From assembly GCA_964586765.1 (NCBI GenBank), contig CAZPHN010000008.1:14278-78277 (forward strand): a DNA stretch of 64,000 nucleotides, in the 5' to 3' direction. Each line of letters opens with the position of its first letter. Position 1 is the stretch's first letter. The stretch comes from UBA3263 sp964586765 (lineage in GTDB: Bacteria > Bacteroidota > Bacteroidia > Bacteroidales > Muribaculaceae). The position numbers and the translations under genes were made by a program. This document shows positions 44,099 through 52,427 of this stretch, piece by piece. Below the pieces are notes generated by a model that saw nothing but the letters and a program-made list of their open reading frames with translations, was not told the origin of the DNA and searched no databases.

Positions 44099-45349
44099 TT
44101 ACTCCGCAAGAATCAGCTCCTTAGCTTTCAGGAACCTGCTCCGGTTTCCGGGATTACCGATACTTCCAAGCTCCAGCATCGGGTTGCTGAAATCTATGGC
44201 TTCTCTAATCTGCTTGACCTGCTCCGGAGTAAAACGTAGAATCGAGTCCGGCTTCGCCGCATCGCGTTCATCCCAATCTCTCGGCGTGTATGTATCAGGA
44301 CTCAAGGCTTGATACATTAATCTTCTGTCCACCCTTCCGCGGGCATATCGCTCCATATCAGGCTCAAAATTTCTCGCTTTTATGCTGTCAAGACCATTGC
44401 TGTGAATTTCCATCATGGTCTTGAAATAGTCATTTGTCTTTTTCTTGCCGACAAGTTTTACATAAGCGTCTTCATCGAAAAATAGCAGTCTCTTGCCCAT
44501 CGCCGGAATGTCGCGATATTTTCCGTCCGTAACTCCTTGCGGACGTATAAACCGCTGTGCCTCCGCATGATGGTCAGGCAGTATGTAGAGATTGATTTCC
44601 TCTCCGGGGTCAACATAAAAAGAAGCATACGTACAATACGGAGTCATAGCAAAAATACAGGCAGTTCCCTCCAACGGAAATTCCATCGTAACCTCCCCGT
44701 TACTGTCAAACTCTGCCTTGATACGCGTCTGAGTATCATCGATGGTATTTACAACGAACTCCACTTTCGGATCCATCCACTTACGCCATGCCGTTGCATG
44801 TGCCGTTACCTTAGCTATACCCTCACCTTTGACAATCTCCGGAAGGTTGCCGCTGTAAAAGTCATGACTGAGCAACTCTGCAGGAATTTCTGCGGGAAAC
44901 TCATCCGGCGAACGCTGTCCTGTTAGGTCTATTCCCCAGATTGAATTTACAACCTTACCATCCTCCTTCTGAATAAAGTCAATAGATGTAATGTCGTCCG
45001 GAATTACAGGGAATATCATCTTAAATTGTGAGGGAACTCCTCGTCTTAAATAGATATTCTTCCCCTCGAATTTCGTATTGCCTATTACTTGAACATCTTT
45101 AAGGGGAACTTGGAAATCTTCCGCCACAAGACTCACATCATCGCTTATACGGAAGAAAGAATCATACTGGTCATATAGCCCCATGAAAGTCAGCTCGGTA
45201 GTTGAGTCTGTACGCTCAACCAGAGTCAATTCCATACCGGGGAGCGTTGTGTTGGCGTCGCTATACGGCATATCGGTAGGTAAGTGCAGTTTTTCGCTTT
45301 TACAACCGATGAGGAGCATTATGGCTCCGAAAATAAGGGTCTTTTTCAT
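44099..45349 (-). CDS. Lipoprotein of unknown function (BlaI/BlaR operon)
   Basis: 416 residues with a lipobox (MLLIGCKSEK). I do not recognise the family with certainty. The N-terminal half is beta-rich (LTLVERTDSTTELTFMGLYD, GNTKFEGKNIYLRRGVPSQF), and the middle and C-terminal parts (FYVDPGEEINLYILPDHH, MERYARGRVDRRLMYQAL) recall the N-terminal regions of TlpA-like thioredoxin lipoproteins of Bacteroidetes. No CXXC or thioredoxin fold follows, so either the domain is absent or this is a separate family. Starts 14 bases after the blaR-like gene and ends next to the inverted-repeat element. Confidence 0.6.
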   Translation of the reverse strand: MKKTLIFGAIMLLIGCKSEKLHLPTDMPYSDANTTLPGMELTLVERTDSTTELTFMGLYDQYDSFFRISDDVSLVAEDFQVPLKDVQVIGNTKFEGKNIYLRRGVPSQFKMIFPVIPDDITSIDFIQKEDGKVVNSIWGIDLTGQRSPDEFPAEIPAELLSHDFYSGNLPEIVKGEGIAKVTAHATAWRKWMDPKVEFVVNTIDDTQTRIKAEFDSNGEVTMEFPLEGTACIFAMTPYCTYASFYVDPGEEINLYILPDHHAEAQRFIRPQGVTDGKYRDIPAMGKRLLFFDEDAYVKLVGKKKTNDYFKTMMEIHSNGLDSIKARNFEPDMERYARGRVDRRLMYQALSPDTYTPRDWDERDAAKPDSILRFTPEQVKQIREAIDFSNPMLELGSIGNPGNRSRFLKAKELILAE

Positions 45350-45363
45350 GATTATATAGATTT

Positions 45364-46650
45364 TTATCTGTTTTCTGCCCGAATTACATCTTCAAATACA
45401 TTAGTATATTTAGCGTCAATATGGTTAGTGGTAAAAACGCTCATTGAGTTTCCGCTAACTACCACTCTATATAACTCCGACGCGGGTATCTGTGAAAACT
45501 CCTTGGCTGACACAACTCTACCGTCTACAATGTATTTCTTCACATTAGGTGTCAATCGACTGAGTACCTTCTTGTCAGCACAGATTATTGCACCGGTATT
45601 GACCAATATCACTCCGTCAACATCTTTGAAACGTACCGGTGATGACTCAAAGTCAGACAACGCCTGAAACTTGCCCTTCTTGATAGCTTCCTGCTTGGTA
45701 TCCACGCCATAAATAACGAACGCCGGACCCTTACCTTTCAAGCCAATGCTTCGCTCAATCAATTCTGTTCGCGAAATCTGACCTATAGCATTGCTGACAG
45801 ATGGAACCGAAAGCACCATAGCCGAACCAACCACTGCGAGCAAAGGAAGAAGAACGCGTGACCTGCCGCTCTTATGCTCCGTCTTTGAGGTTTGCATCAT
45901 AATGATTCTTTGTTTTAAGTTGTTATGATTTAGACTGTTTGCTATAGCCATAATTTTGATACCGGCGGCGCGTTCAACCAACAGCCGGCAGTAAGTGCGT
46001 GAGTCAGTCCCGTGGTCGACAACAGCCTCATCGGCCTGAAACTCATGCACTAATTTCAGTTCGCGGCTCATGTACCACACCGTGGGACAATACCAGCAAA
46101 GAATTGCCGCAAGCTGCGCCACGCAGAGGTCCAGCGTGTGACGGCAGGATATATGAGTGCGCTCATGCATCATAACAGCAGCGTTTTCAATGTCGGCAGC
46201 GTTAGCCACCATGATATTCCCCAAGCTGAAAGGCGAAATATCTTTCCGTCGGTGTACATAAACCGTCTGTCCGTCAATTTTTTGCTTTTCACACTTCCGT
46301 AACAGCAGTACGACTCGAAAAAGCTCGAAAAGCGTAAGCAGCGCGCAAACCGCCACTCCGCCAACGTATATCCTAAGTAAAACATCAAAAACGGATACTG
46401 ACGCATCTACCCCGCCGGAAATCTCAACAACCGGAAGTGTATGAGACATGTTATTCACTATCGGTTGATCCGTCATTCGGTTGAAATCTACACTCATAAG
46501 CATAGGAACGCCAACAAGCGCGAGAGCATAAATCCCGAGCAAAATCGAGCGTCTCAACTTGGCTGACCCCTTGCGGCTCAATAGATATCCGCCATAAGCA
46601 AGCGTCAGGATAAGCGAAACCGTTACGGAATAAGCAAAAATCGTTCCCAT
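45364..46650 (-). CDS. BlaR1/M56-family sensor metallopeptidase
   Basis: 428 residues. About four membrane spans in the N-terminal half and a zinc peptidase site MHERTHISC (HExxH-like, HERTH) followed by a conserved Glu in LVHEFQADEAVVD. In the BlaR/MecR paradigm such a membrane protease, on sensing a signal, leads to cleavage of the BlaI repressor. The C-terminal part (about 300-428) is a short periplasmic domain with no penicillin-binding motif, so the signal is probably not a beta-lactam. The gene starts two bases after the blaI-like gene. Confidence 0.85.
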   Translation of the reverse strand: MGTIFAYSVTVSLILTLAYGGYLLSRKGSAKLRRSILLGIYALALVGVPMLMSVDFNRMTDQPIVNNMSHTLPVVEISGGVDASVSVFDVLLRIYVGGVAVCALLTLFELFRVVLLLRKCEKQKIDGQTVYVHRRKDISPFSLGNIMVANAADIENAAVMMHERTHISCRHTLDLCVAQLAAILCWYCPTVWYMSRELKLVHEFQADEAVVDHGTDSRTYCRLLVERAAGIKIMAIANSLNHNNLKQRIIMMQTSKTEHKSGRSRVLLPLLAVVGSAMVLSVPSVSNAIGQISRTELIERSIGLKGKGPAFVIYGVDTKQEAIKKGKFQALSDFESSPVRFKDVDGVILVNTGAIICADKKVLSRLTPNVKKYIVDGRVVSAKEFSQIPASELYRVVVSGNSMSVFTTNHIDAKYTNVFEDVIRAENR

Positions 46651-46652
46651 AC

Positions 46653-47021
46653 CTACTTCTTATCTATCAAATCGAGCAGTTCGCGTAACTGCTCCGGGGT
46701 TATTTCATTGTCTGAAACCAAAGCTGAAAGCATAGAGAAACTCGACCCGAAATAATCGCTCACAAGTTTGCGCACTGCACTCTTGCGGTAACTGCTCTTG
46801 GGCACCGATGCATAATAAAGAAAACCGCGCGAATTACTCTCCGTGCGTCCTACGTAACCCTTCTGCTCAAGAATACGCACAAAAGTAGAAACAGTATTAA
46901 AATGCGGCTTAGGCTCGGGCAGATGCTCAATGATAGTCTTGACGCTACAAGGACCAAACTCCCAGATGCGCAACATGATTTCTTCCTCTTTCTCGGTAAG
47001 CTTAATGTTTGAATCTTTCAT
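46653..47021 (-). CDS. BlaI/MecI/CopY-family repressor
   Basis: 122 residues with a winged helix-turn-helix: TEKEEEIMLRIWEFGPCSVK, then HFNTVSTFVRILEQKGYVGR, which is the recognition helix and wing, and a short C-terminal dimerisation helix (RKLVSDYFGSSFSMLSAL). Repressor dimers bind inverted repeats and are released by the partner BlaR-type protease encoded downstream. Two matching dyads flank the -7 box of its own promoter (47025-47075), which supports self-repression. Confidence 0.92.
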   Translation of the reverse strand: MKDSNIKLTEKEEEIMLRIWEFGPCSVKTIIEHLPEPKPHFNTVSTFVRILEQKGYVGRTESNSRGFLYYASVPKSSYRKSAVRKLVSDYFGSSFSMLSALVSDNEITPEQLRELLDLIDKK

Positions 47022-47024
47022 ATC

Positions 47025-47075
47025 AACTAATTTTTTAGTGCTGCAAAATTACGCACTAAATCCTTAGTGACCAAA
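47025..47075 (-). promoter_or_regulatory. blaI-blaR promoter with two BlaI-type operators
   Basis: Minus strand TTTG (47072-47075), 20-base spacer, TAATTTTG (47044-47051). Operator 1, CACTAA-ATCC-TTAGTG (47054-47069), fills the spacer. Operator 2, AACTAA-TTTT-TTAGTG (47025-47040), covers the likely start of transcription. Same half-site and same 4-base gap in both. Confidence 0.75.
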
Positions 47076-47131
47076 CCTCACCCGTTAAAATTTGTTAAAG
47101 CGCATCCCAGTCCCCCTCCCTGTCCCCTCCC

Positions 47132-47170
47132 TCAGAGTTCTCCGAGTACTCCGAGCTCTCCGAGTACTCC
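47132..47170. repeat. Tandem 9-base repeat, non-coding
   Basis: Just over four units of the pattern TCCGAGNNC: TCAGAGTTC, TCCGAGTAC, TCCGAGCTC, TCCGAGTAC, then TCC. It sits between the blaI promoter and the tRNA terminator, with no convincing gene over it. The same unit occurs in the coding repeat at 57605-57673. Confidence 0.8.
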
Positions 47171-47186
47171 CCATCCCCTCCCACAC

Positions 47187-47218
47187 AAAAAAAAGCCGAA
47201 ACAATTTGTTTCGGCTTT
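47187..47218 (-). terminator. Intrinsic terminator of tRNA-Arg(ACG)
   Basis: Perfect 11-bp stem (47192-47202 with 47208-47218), 5-base loop, and on the minus strand a run of eight T (47187-47194). It begins 4 bases after the tRNA 3' end. Confidence 0.88.
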
Positions 47219-47222
47219 CTTG

Positions 47223-47296
47223 TGACTCCTACAGGATTCAAACCTGTAACCTTCTGATCCGTAGTCAGATACTCTATTCAGTTGAGCTAAGGAGCC
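47223..47296 (-). tRNA. tRNA-Arg (anticodon ACG)
   Basis: 74-base cloverleaf on the minus strand: acceptor GGCTCCT with AGGAGTC, D arm GCTC, anticodon arm TCTGA-CTACGGA-TCAGA with anticodon ACG, T arm ACAGG-TTTGAAT-CCTGT, discriminator A. Own promoter at 47323-47354 and terminator at 47187-47218, so a single-gene unit. Confidence 0.96.
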
Positions 47297-47322
47297 ATCG
47301 TGTCTTGTCGTTTTTGACACTG

Positions 47323-47354
47323 CAAAGTTACGACGACTTTTTGAATTGACCAAA
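47323..47354 (-). promoter_or_regulatory. Promoter of tRNA-Arg(ACG)
   Basis: Minus strand TTTG (47351-47354), 20-base spacer, TAACTTTG (47323-47330), about 27 bases before the mature 5' end. Confidence 0.78.
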
Positions 47355-47454
47355 TATTTTTACAACTTTTTTTGATAAAATTATTCAAAAAACTCATAAC
47401 GCGCTATGAAACTGCAAAATAAATTTTCATATTTTTTATCCGCCGGAATGCTCA

Positions 47455-47486
47455 CTTGCATAGTTGCGGAATTATCCTTAATTTTG
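47455..47486 (+). promoter_or_regulatory. Promoter of the GEVED protein-sulfatase genes
   Basis: CTTG (47455-47458), 20-base spacer, TAATTTTG (47479-47486), 37 bases before the ATG at 47523. Confidence 0.65.
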
Positions 47487-47522
47487 CACATATAATAATT
47501 TACAAACCTCAAATAATAAACC

Positions 47523-49868
47523 ATGACAGCATCTTTACTTGCAAAAAGCTGCCTGCTGGCGGGAATGCTTGGCTACTCCCTTACGGCATTGGCTGACGAT
47601 GCCGCTCCGGCATTGGCTCTGACATTCAATCGAGCCGGGACTGATGCACAATCAGTAACCGTTACTACCTCCGGCATTGACGGCGTAACTGCAGCTCTTT
47701 CATCCATCACCCCTGCTCCGCTTGCCGCCTTCGGCTCATCGGCAATCTGCATGAATGTCAACGGCAACACTTCGCCGACAATCATCTACGAATTCACCAT
47801 TGCCGGGCTGCCTGCCGATTTCACCTTTAACCAAATCGGTTTTAAAACCCATGCGTTCAATTCCTCCGGTGCAAACCAGATGCCATCAGACGGAAGGACA
47901 CGCCAGTATAGTATTAACTTTGACGTCAACTCAGATTATTTTGCCGACATCACCGATATCGACATCGCCGCAGGCAATGTTAACGGTCTCAAGGACTGGG
48001 AAACAATAGCCGCCGCTCCGGTATCCGCTACTGACCCCTTGACACTCACAATAACCGTCACTCGCGGCTCAGAAAATGCCGGCTGTTTCTTTGGGCTTGA
48101 AAGCCTGACACTCTCTACGGCATCTGAACCCGAACCGGTTGAACCTATTGACCCGACCGGAGCCAAAGTTTACACCATTTCATGGCAGACCGGCAACGCG
48201 CTCTTCATGGCTCCGACCACTACCGGCGGAATTCAGGTAAGCTCATACTCGCCCAACAAGATGCAGTTCTGGCAGTTCATCCCCACTGAAAACGAAAACT
48301 GCTACTATATCCGCAACACCGCGTCCGGTCAGTACATAGGCTCATGCAACATGACCCCGAATTCATCAAGCAAGGTGCAGATGAGCAACACCCCCGTTGA
48401 ATATTACGTAGGAAAAACCGAAGGTACTGACTCAAAAATTAAAGAATGCTACTGGCTGTCATCTACCGACTGCGCAAATCACTCCGATGAAACCCACAGT
48501 GCCCGCTGTCTCAACAAGGACGGAGCGTCAACCAACGTAATCACATGGACCAACGGCACCGGTAATGTCGGTTCATACTGGACACTGACTGAGACCGAAG
48601 ACCTATACGAGCCTCAGCCTTTCGTTCCCTCTGCCGAGATTGGCAAACCTCTTGGAATTTACCATCTGCTTGACGCCGAGGGCCGAAGCTTTACCGCCGA
48701 AGGTGCATGGGAAACCGTTGCCGAAAACGAACTCCACCGCTGGTACTTCGTGGGTCAGAACAACACTACCGGTGGCTATCAGATTGTAGCTGCAAAAGGT
48801 CATGCCCCGCTCAACGACGGTCAGCAATACACTATCGCATCTGCTGCCGATGGCAAACTCTACAAATTCCTCAACGGCGAAACCCGGCTTGAACTTGACG
48901 GCGTAAGCGAATTTGCCATAACTCCCGCGCGTTCTGAATTTGCATTGAAGAATCAGATATATAATATGCCTTGCGGTTCTATGGGCAGCCTTTACATCAC
49001 TAAAGTAAGCATCGGCGAGGATTTCCACTACCCCATGGCTGAATATTCCGGCACAAAGGTGAACTATCCCTCGGCTACCAAGCCCACCAACAAGTATGTC
49101 ATCCTTTCAAAGGATGCAGCCCTCATCATGAAGAAGGCTGAAAACCCCATGACAATCAACCTCAATGCCAATCCCTCGGCAGCCGTTACCGTTACTATCT
49201 TCATTGACTGGGACCACGACGGTGTGTTTGAATACTCACAGCCCATTGAGGTTGCCAAGTCCATGCAGACCGTCATCAACGTGCCTGAAAATGCAGCCGA
49301 CGGTATTACCCGCGCACGCGTCCGCATGACCGACAATGGTCTGACCGGACCTGAGGATGAGGTTCACGGCGAAGTCCTTGACCTGCGTCTCAACGTAATT
49401 CCCTTGCAGACCGAACTCGGCGCACCCGTCGTTACGGTCAATGATCCGGCGCGTGGCGAAGCCGCTTGGGCTAACGATGTCGCTACCGCAACCCCCAAGG
49501 GCAACGCCCTCTTCCTTTACTGGAAAGACGGTGTGCGCGTAGCCTCTGTCCAAAAACAGTTTGAGGTCCTGCCCTCTCCCGTCAACCGCTACCTCATGGC
49601 TATGTTCTCGCCCAACACCAAGCTCAATGGTGAAGAGTCGGCTCTTGCCGCAATCGAACTGAAATCAGGCGAAATCCTTGTAAGCGGCTCGACCCTGAGC
49701 GTCGTTTCTGACTTTGAAGTGAAGCGCATCCTCGTGTTTGCCCTCAACGGTAACCTCGTTGCATCAAACGCAGGCTCTGACTCGCTGACCGTGACTCTCC
49801 CTTCCGGAATTTACATTGCCAAGGCAATCACTGCCAGCGGCACAATCACCTCTAAAATTAAACTCTAA
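47523..49868 (+). CDS. Large secreted protein with GEVED-like domain and T9SS-type C-terminus
   Basis: 781 residues with a signal peptide ending near ALADD. The first ~200 residues are a beta-sandwich of unknown type; residues ~215-365 have Trp/Asn-rich repeats (QFWQFIPTENENCYYIRN, WTLTE) resembling a ricin-like or carbohydrate-binding trefoil. FIDWDHDGVFEYSQPI, VPENAADGITRARVRM and GEVLDLRLNV form a GEVED-like domain near 560-630. The last ~70 residues (VKRILVFALNGNLVAS, LPSGIYIAKA, SKIKL) resemble a type IX secretion sorting domain. Nine bases later comes a sulfatase, so it may help bind or attack host glycans (inference). Confidence 0.65.
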   Translation: MTASLLAKSCLLAGMLGYSLTALADDAAPALALTFNRAGTDAQSVTVTTSGIDGVTAALSSITPAPLAAFGSSAICMNVNGNTSPTIIYEFTIAGLPADFTFNQIGFKTHAFNSSGANQMPSDGRTRQYSINFDVNSDYFADITDIDIAAGNVNGLKDWETIAAAPVSATDPLTLTITVTRGSENAGCFFGLESLTLSTASEPEPVEPIDPTGAKVYTISWQTGNALFMAPTTTGGIQVSSYSPNKMQFWQFIPTENENCYYIRNTASGQYIGSCNMTPNSSSKVQMSNTPVEYYVGKTEGTDSKIKECYWLSSTDCANHSDETHSARCLNKDGASTNVITWTNGTGNVGSYWTLTETEDLYEPQPFVPSAEIGKPLGIYHLLDAEGRSFTAEGAWETVAENELHRWYFVGQNNTTGGYQIVAAKGHAPLNDGQQYTIASAADGKLYKFLNGETRLELDGVSEFAITPARSEFALKNQIYNMPCGSMGSLYITKVSIGEDFHYPMAEYSGTKVNYPSATKPTNKYVILSKDAALIMKKAENPMTINLNANPSAAVTVTIFIDWDHDGVFEYSQPIEVAKSMQTVINVPENAADGITRARVRMTDNGLTGPEDEVHGEVLDLRLNVIPLQTELGAPVVTVNDPARGEAAWANDVATATPKGNALFLYWKDGVRVASVQKQFEVLPSPVNRYLMAMFSPNTKLNGEESALAAIELKSGEILVSGSTLSVVSDFEVKRILVFALNGNLVASNAGSDSLTVTLPSGIYIAKAITASGTITSKIKL

Positions 49869-49876
49869 GCTCAACC

Positions 49877-51409
49877 ATGAAACAACAGATATTTTTCAGC
49901 ACTCTCGCCGCACTGACCGCTGCAGCAACCGCACAGGCTCAGGAAGCGCAACCCCAACAGCGACCCAACATCATTTATGTAATGTGTGACGACATGGGCT
50001 ACGGCGACCTTGCCTGCTACGGTCAGCAGTTTATCGCCACTCCCAATATCGACAAACTTGCCAAACAGGGCATGATGTTCACTCAGGCATATTGCGGCTC
50101 GCCCGTGTCAGCTCCCTCACGCGCCACATTCATGACCGGTCAACACTCGGGTCACACCCACGTGCGTGGCAACAAGGAATACTGGAGCGGCTCCAATCTT
50201 CTGGAGAACGCCTACGGCAACAACCCTGACTATTCCGTAGTCGGTCAGGAACCATATGACAAAGACCACGTAATCATCCCCGAAATTTTCAAAGACAACG
50301 GCTATACTACCGGTATGTTCGGCAAATGGGCAGGCGGTTACGAAGGTTCACACTCAACCCCTGAAAAGCGCGGCATTGATGAATATTACGGCTATCTCTG
50401 TCAGTATCAGGCGCACCTTTACTATCCCAATTTCCTTCACGAATACAGCTCGTCGGCAGGCGATACGGAAACCCATCGCGTTACCATGGAACAAAATATC
50501 CAGCACCCTTATTTCGGTGAAGGATATGAAAATCGTGCGCAATATTCCGCTGACCTTATCCACGACAAGGCTATGGCTTGGCTCGACAAACAGACCGCTG
50601 ATCAGCCTTTCCTTGGAATCTTCACTTACACCCTTCCTCACGCCGAGCTAATCCAGCCCAACGATGAAATTCTGCAGGCATATCGCGACAAATTCTGTGA
50701 ATGTGAAGAAAAAGTATTTGCAGGACAGCAGTTTAACCGCTATAATGCCACCAATATCGCTCACGCCCAGTTTGCAGCAATGATTACCCGTCTGGACTAC
50801 ATGGTTGGCGATATAATGAACAAGCTTGAAGAAAAGGGTATGGCTGACAATACCGTCCTCATCTTCACCTCCGATAACGGTCCTCACGAAGAAGGCGGTG
50901 CCGACCAGTCATTCTTCAATCGCGACGGACTGCTCAAAGGTCTGAAACGCTCTACCCACGAAGGCGGCATCCGTATTCCGTTCATTGTCCGCTGGCCCGC
51001 CAAGATTCAACCCGGACAAAAGTCAGACCAGATGTTTGCTTTCTATGACCTTATGGCAACCTTCTGTGACATAGCCGGAATTGAGAACTACGAAGAACGT
51101 TACAAGAAAGGCGACAAGGACTATTTCGACGGAATATCCATCTATCCTACCCTCACCGGCGAAGGCGAACAGAAACAGCACGACGCCCTCTACTGGGAGT
51201 TCCACGAAACCAACATGCTCGGTGTTCGTAAAGGTAACTGGAAGCTTGTGGTACAGAACGGCAACTGCCGTCTGTATGACTTGGCAACAGATATTCACGA
51301 AGATAACGACATAGCCTCGAAATATCCCGATGTGGTCAAAGAACTGAAGGAAGTCATAAAACGCGAACATACAAACAGCTCGCTCTTTAACGTTACCATT
51401 CCACAATAA
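49877..51409 (+). CDS. Sulfatase (Ser-type, formylglycine-dependent)
   Basis: 510 residues with a signal peptide ending around AQAQEA. Metal-binding NIIYVMCDDMGYGDL at the start, the modification motif S78-A-P80-S-R82 in PVSAPSRATFMTGQHSG, and TSDNGPHEEGG later are typical of family S1 sulfatases. Having Ser in place of Cys means activation by an anaerobic radical-SAM maturase (anSME), as in Bacteroides. With the GH20 enzyme downstream it probably desulfates host mucin or glycosaminoglycan sugars in the periplasm. The maturase gene is not in the window. Confidence 0.92.
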   Translation: MKQQIFFSTLAALTAAATAQAQEAQPQQRPNIIYVMCDDMGYGDLACYGQQFIATPNIDKLAKQGMMFTQAYCGSPVSAPSRATFMTGQHSGHTHVRGNKEYWSGSNLLENAYGNNPDYSVVGQEPYDKDHVIIPEIFKDNGYTTGMFGKWAGGYEGSHSTPEKRGIDEYYGYLCQYQAHLYYPNFLHEYSSSAGDTETHRVTMEQNIQHPYFGEGYENRAQYSADLIHDKAMAWLDKQTADQPFLGIFTYTLPHAELIQPNDEILQAYRDKFCECEEKVFAGQQFNRYNATNIAHAQFAAMITRLDYMVGDIMNKLEEKGMADNTVLIFTSDNGPHEEGGADQSFFNRDGLLKGLKRSTHEGGIRIPFIVRWPAKIQPGQKSDQMFAFYDLMATFCDIAGIENYEERYKKGDKDYFDGISIYPTLTGEGEQKQHDALYWEFHETNMLGVRKGNWKLVVQNGNCRLYDLATDIHEDNDIASKYPDVVKELKEVIKREHTNSSLFNVTIPQ

Positions 51410-51423
51410 CCCGACTGATATTC

Positions 51424-52047
51424 ATGGAGCAACTGCTCTCATTATTCCCAGAACTCACAGAGGAGCAGCGTCGTCAATTCGCGACGCTGCTCCCTCTCTA
51501 CACAGAGAAAAACGCAGCCGTCAATGTCATTTCGCGTAAAGATATTGACAATCTGTACCAAAACCACGTTCTCCACTCGCTCTCGATAGCGAAATTCATC
51601 ACACCCGTTGCGGGCACACGCTTTATTGACCTCGGGTGTGGCGGCGGCTTTCCCGGAATTCCACTTGCCATCCTCTGGCCCGACTGTACCTTCCACCTGA
51701 TTGACCGCATAGGCAAGAAAGTGCGCGTAGCCTCGGAAGTTGCGGAAGCCATCGGACTCAAAAACTGCACCTTCCAGCACGGCGACTCTGGCGAATGTCG
51801 CCAAAAATTCGACTTTGTGATTTCGCGCGCCGTGATGTCACTCCCCGACTTGGTAAAGACGTCTCTCCATCTCATTGACAACCATAGCCGTAACCGTTTG
51901 CCAAACGGACTTATATGCCTTAAGGGGGGCGACCTTGAGACGGAAATCAAACAGACGCGCCGGAATGTGCTCGACGTACCTCTGTCTGACTATTTTCCCG
52001 GAGTTGAATACTATTCCACCAAATACATTATCTATTGCCCGTTATGA
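51424..52047 (+). CDS. rsmG: 16S rRNA (guanine-527-N7) methyltransferase
   Basis: 207 residues, the usual size. SAM-binding Rossmann motif TRFIDLGCGGGFPGIPLAI and the family patterns NVISRKDIDNLYQNHVLHSL and FVISRAVMSLPDLV are present. Methylates G527 of 16S rRNA; loss gives low-level streptomycin resistance in other bacteria. It overlaps the DUF486 gene (ATGA) and follows the sulfatase by 14 bases, so it may be read from the same transcript. Confidence 0.95.
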   Translation: MEQLLSLFPELTEEQRRQFATLLPLYTEKNAAVNVISRKDIDNLYQNHVLHSLSIAKFITPVAGTRFIDLGCGGGFPGIPLAILWPDCTFHLIDRIGKKVRVASEVAEAIGLKNCTFQHGDSGECRQKFDFVISRAVMSLPDLVKTSLHLIDNHSRNRLPNGLICLKGGDLETEIKQTRRNVLDVPLSDYFPGVEYYSTKYIIYCPL

Positions 52048-52415
52048 AACCGTTTCTCGTAACAATTTTACTTCTTGTTGCCGCCAACATATTCATGACA
52101 TTTGCATGGTATGGTCACCTGAAGCTGCAATCGACCGGCGTCAGCACCAACTGGTCCCTGATAGCCATAATCCTCCTTTCGTGGGGTATCGCCTTTATTG
52201 AGTATTGCCTTCAAATTCCCGCAAACCGTATCGGATTCGATGGCAACGGAGGTCCCTTCTCGCTCATTCAGCTTAAAGTAATGCAGGAAGTAATAACATT
52301 GGTGATTTTCATTGTATTTACTTTAATTTTCTTTAAAAACACCACCTTCCGCTGGAACCATTTCGTTTCTTTCATGTTACTAATAGGAGCAGTCTACTTT
52401 GCATTTAAAAACTAA
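52044..52415 (+). CDS. DUF486-family small membrane protein
   Basis: About 123 residues with four predicted membrane spans, typical of DUF486 (DMT-like small transporters): NIFMTFAWYGHL, IAIILLSWGIAFIEYCLQIP, ANRIG, and VITLVIFIVFTLIFF. The start ATG at 52044 overlaps the rsmG stop. Substrate is unknown. Confidence 0.88.
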   Translation: MKPFLVTILLLVAANIFMTFAWYGHLKLQSTGVSTNWSLIAIILLSWGIAFIEYCLQIPANRIGFDGNGGPFSLIQLKVMQEVITLVIFIVFTLIFFKNTTFRWNHFVSFMLLIGAVYFAFKN

Positions 52416-52427
52416 ACACGAAAGAAT

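Noticed and set aside
47132..47170. Short direct repeats considered as a CRISPR array
   Set aside because: Units are 9 bases with no spacers and no cas genes nearby.
47092..47353. Open frames on both strands over the 47.1-47.35 kb region
   Set aside because: They run through a tRNA, its terminator and a tandem repeat; no protein similarity.
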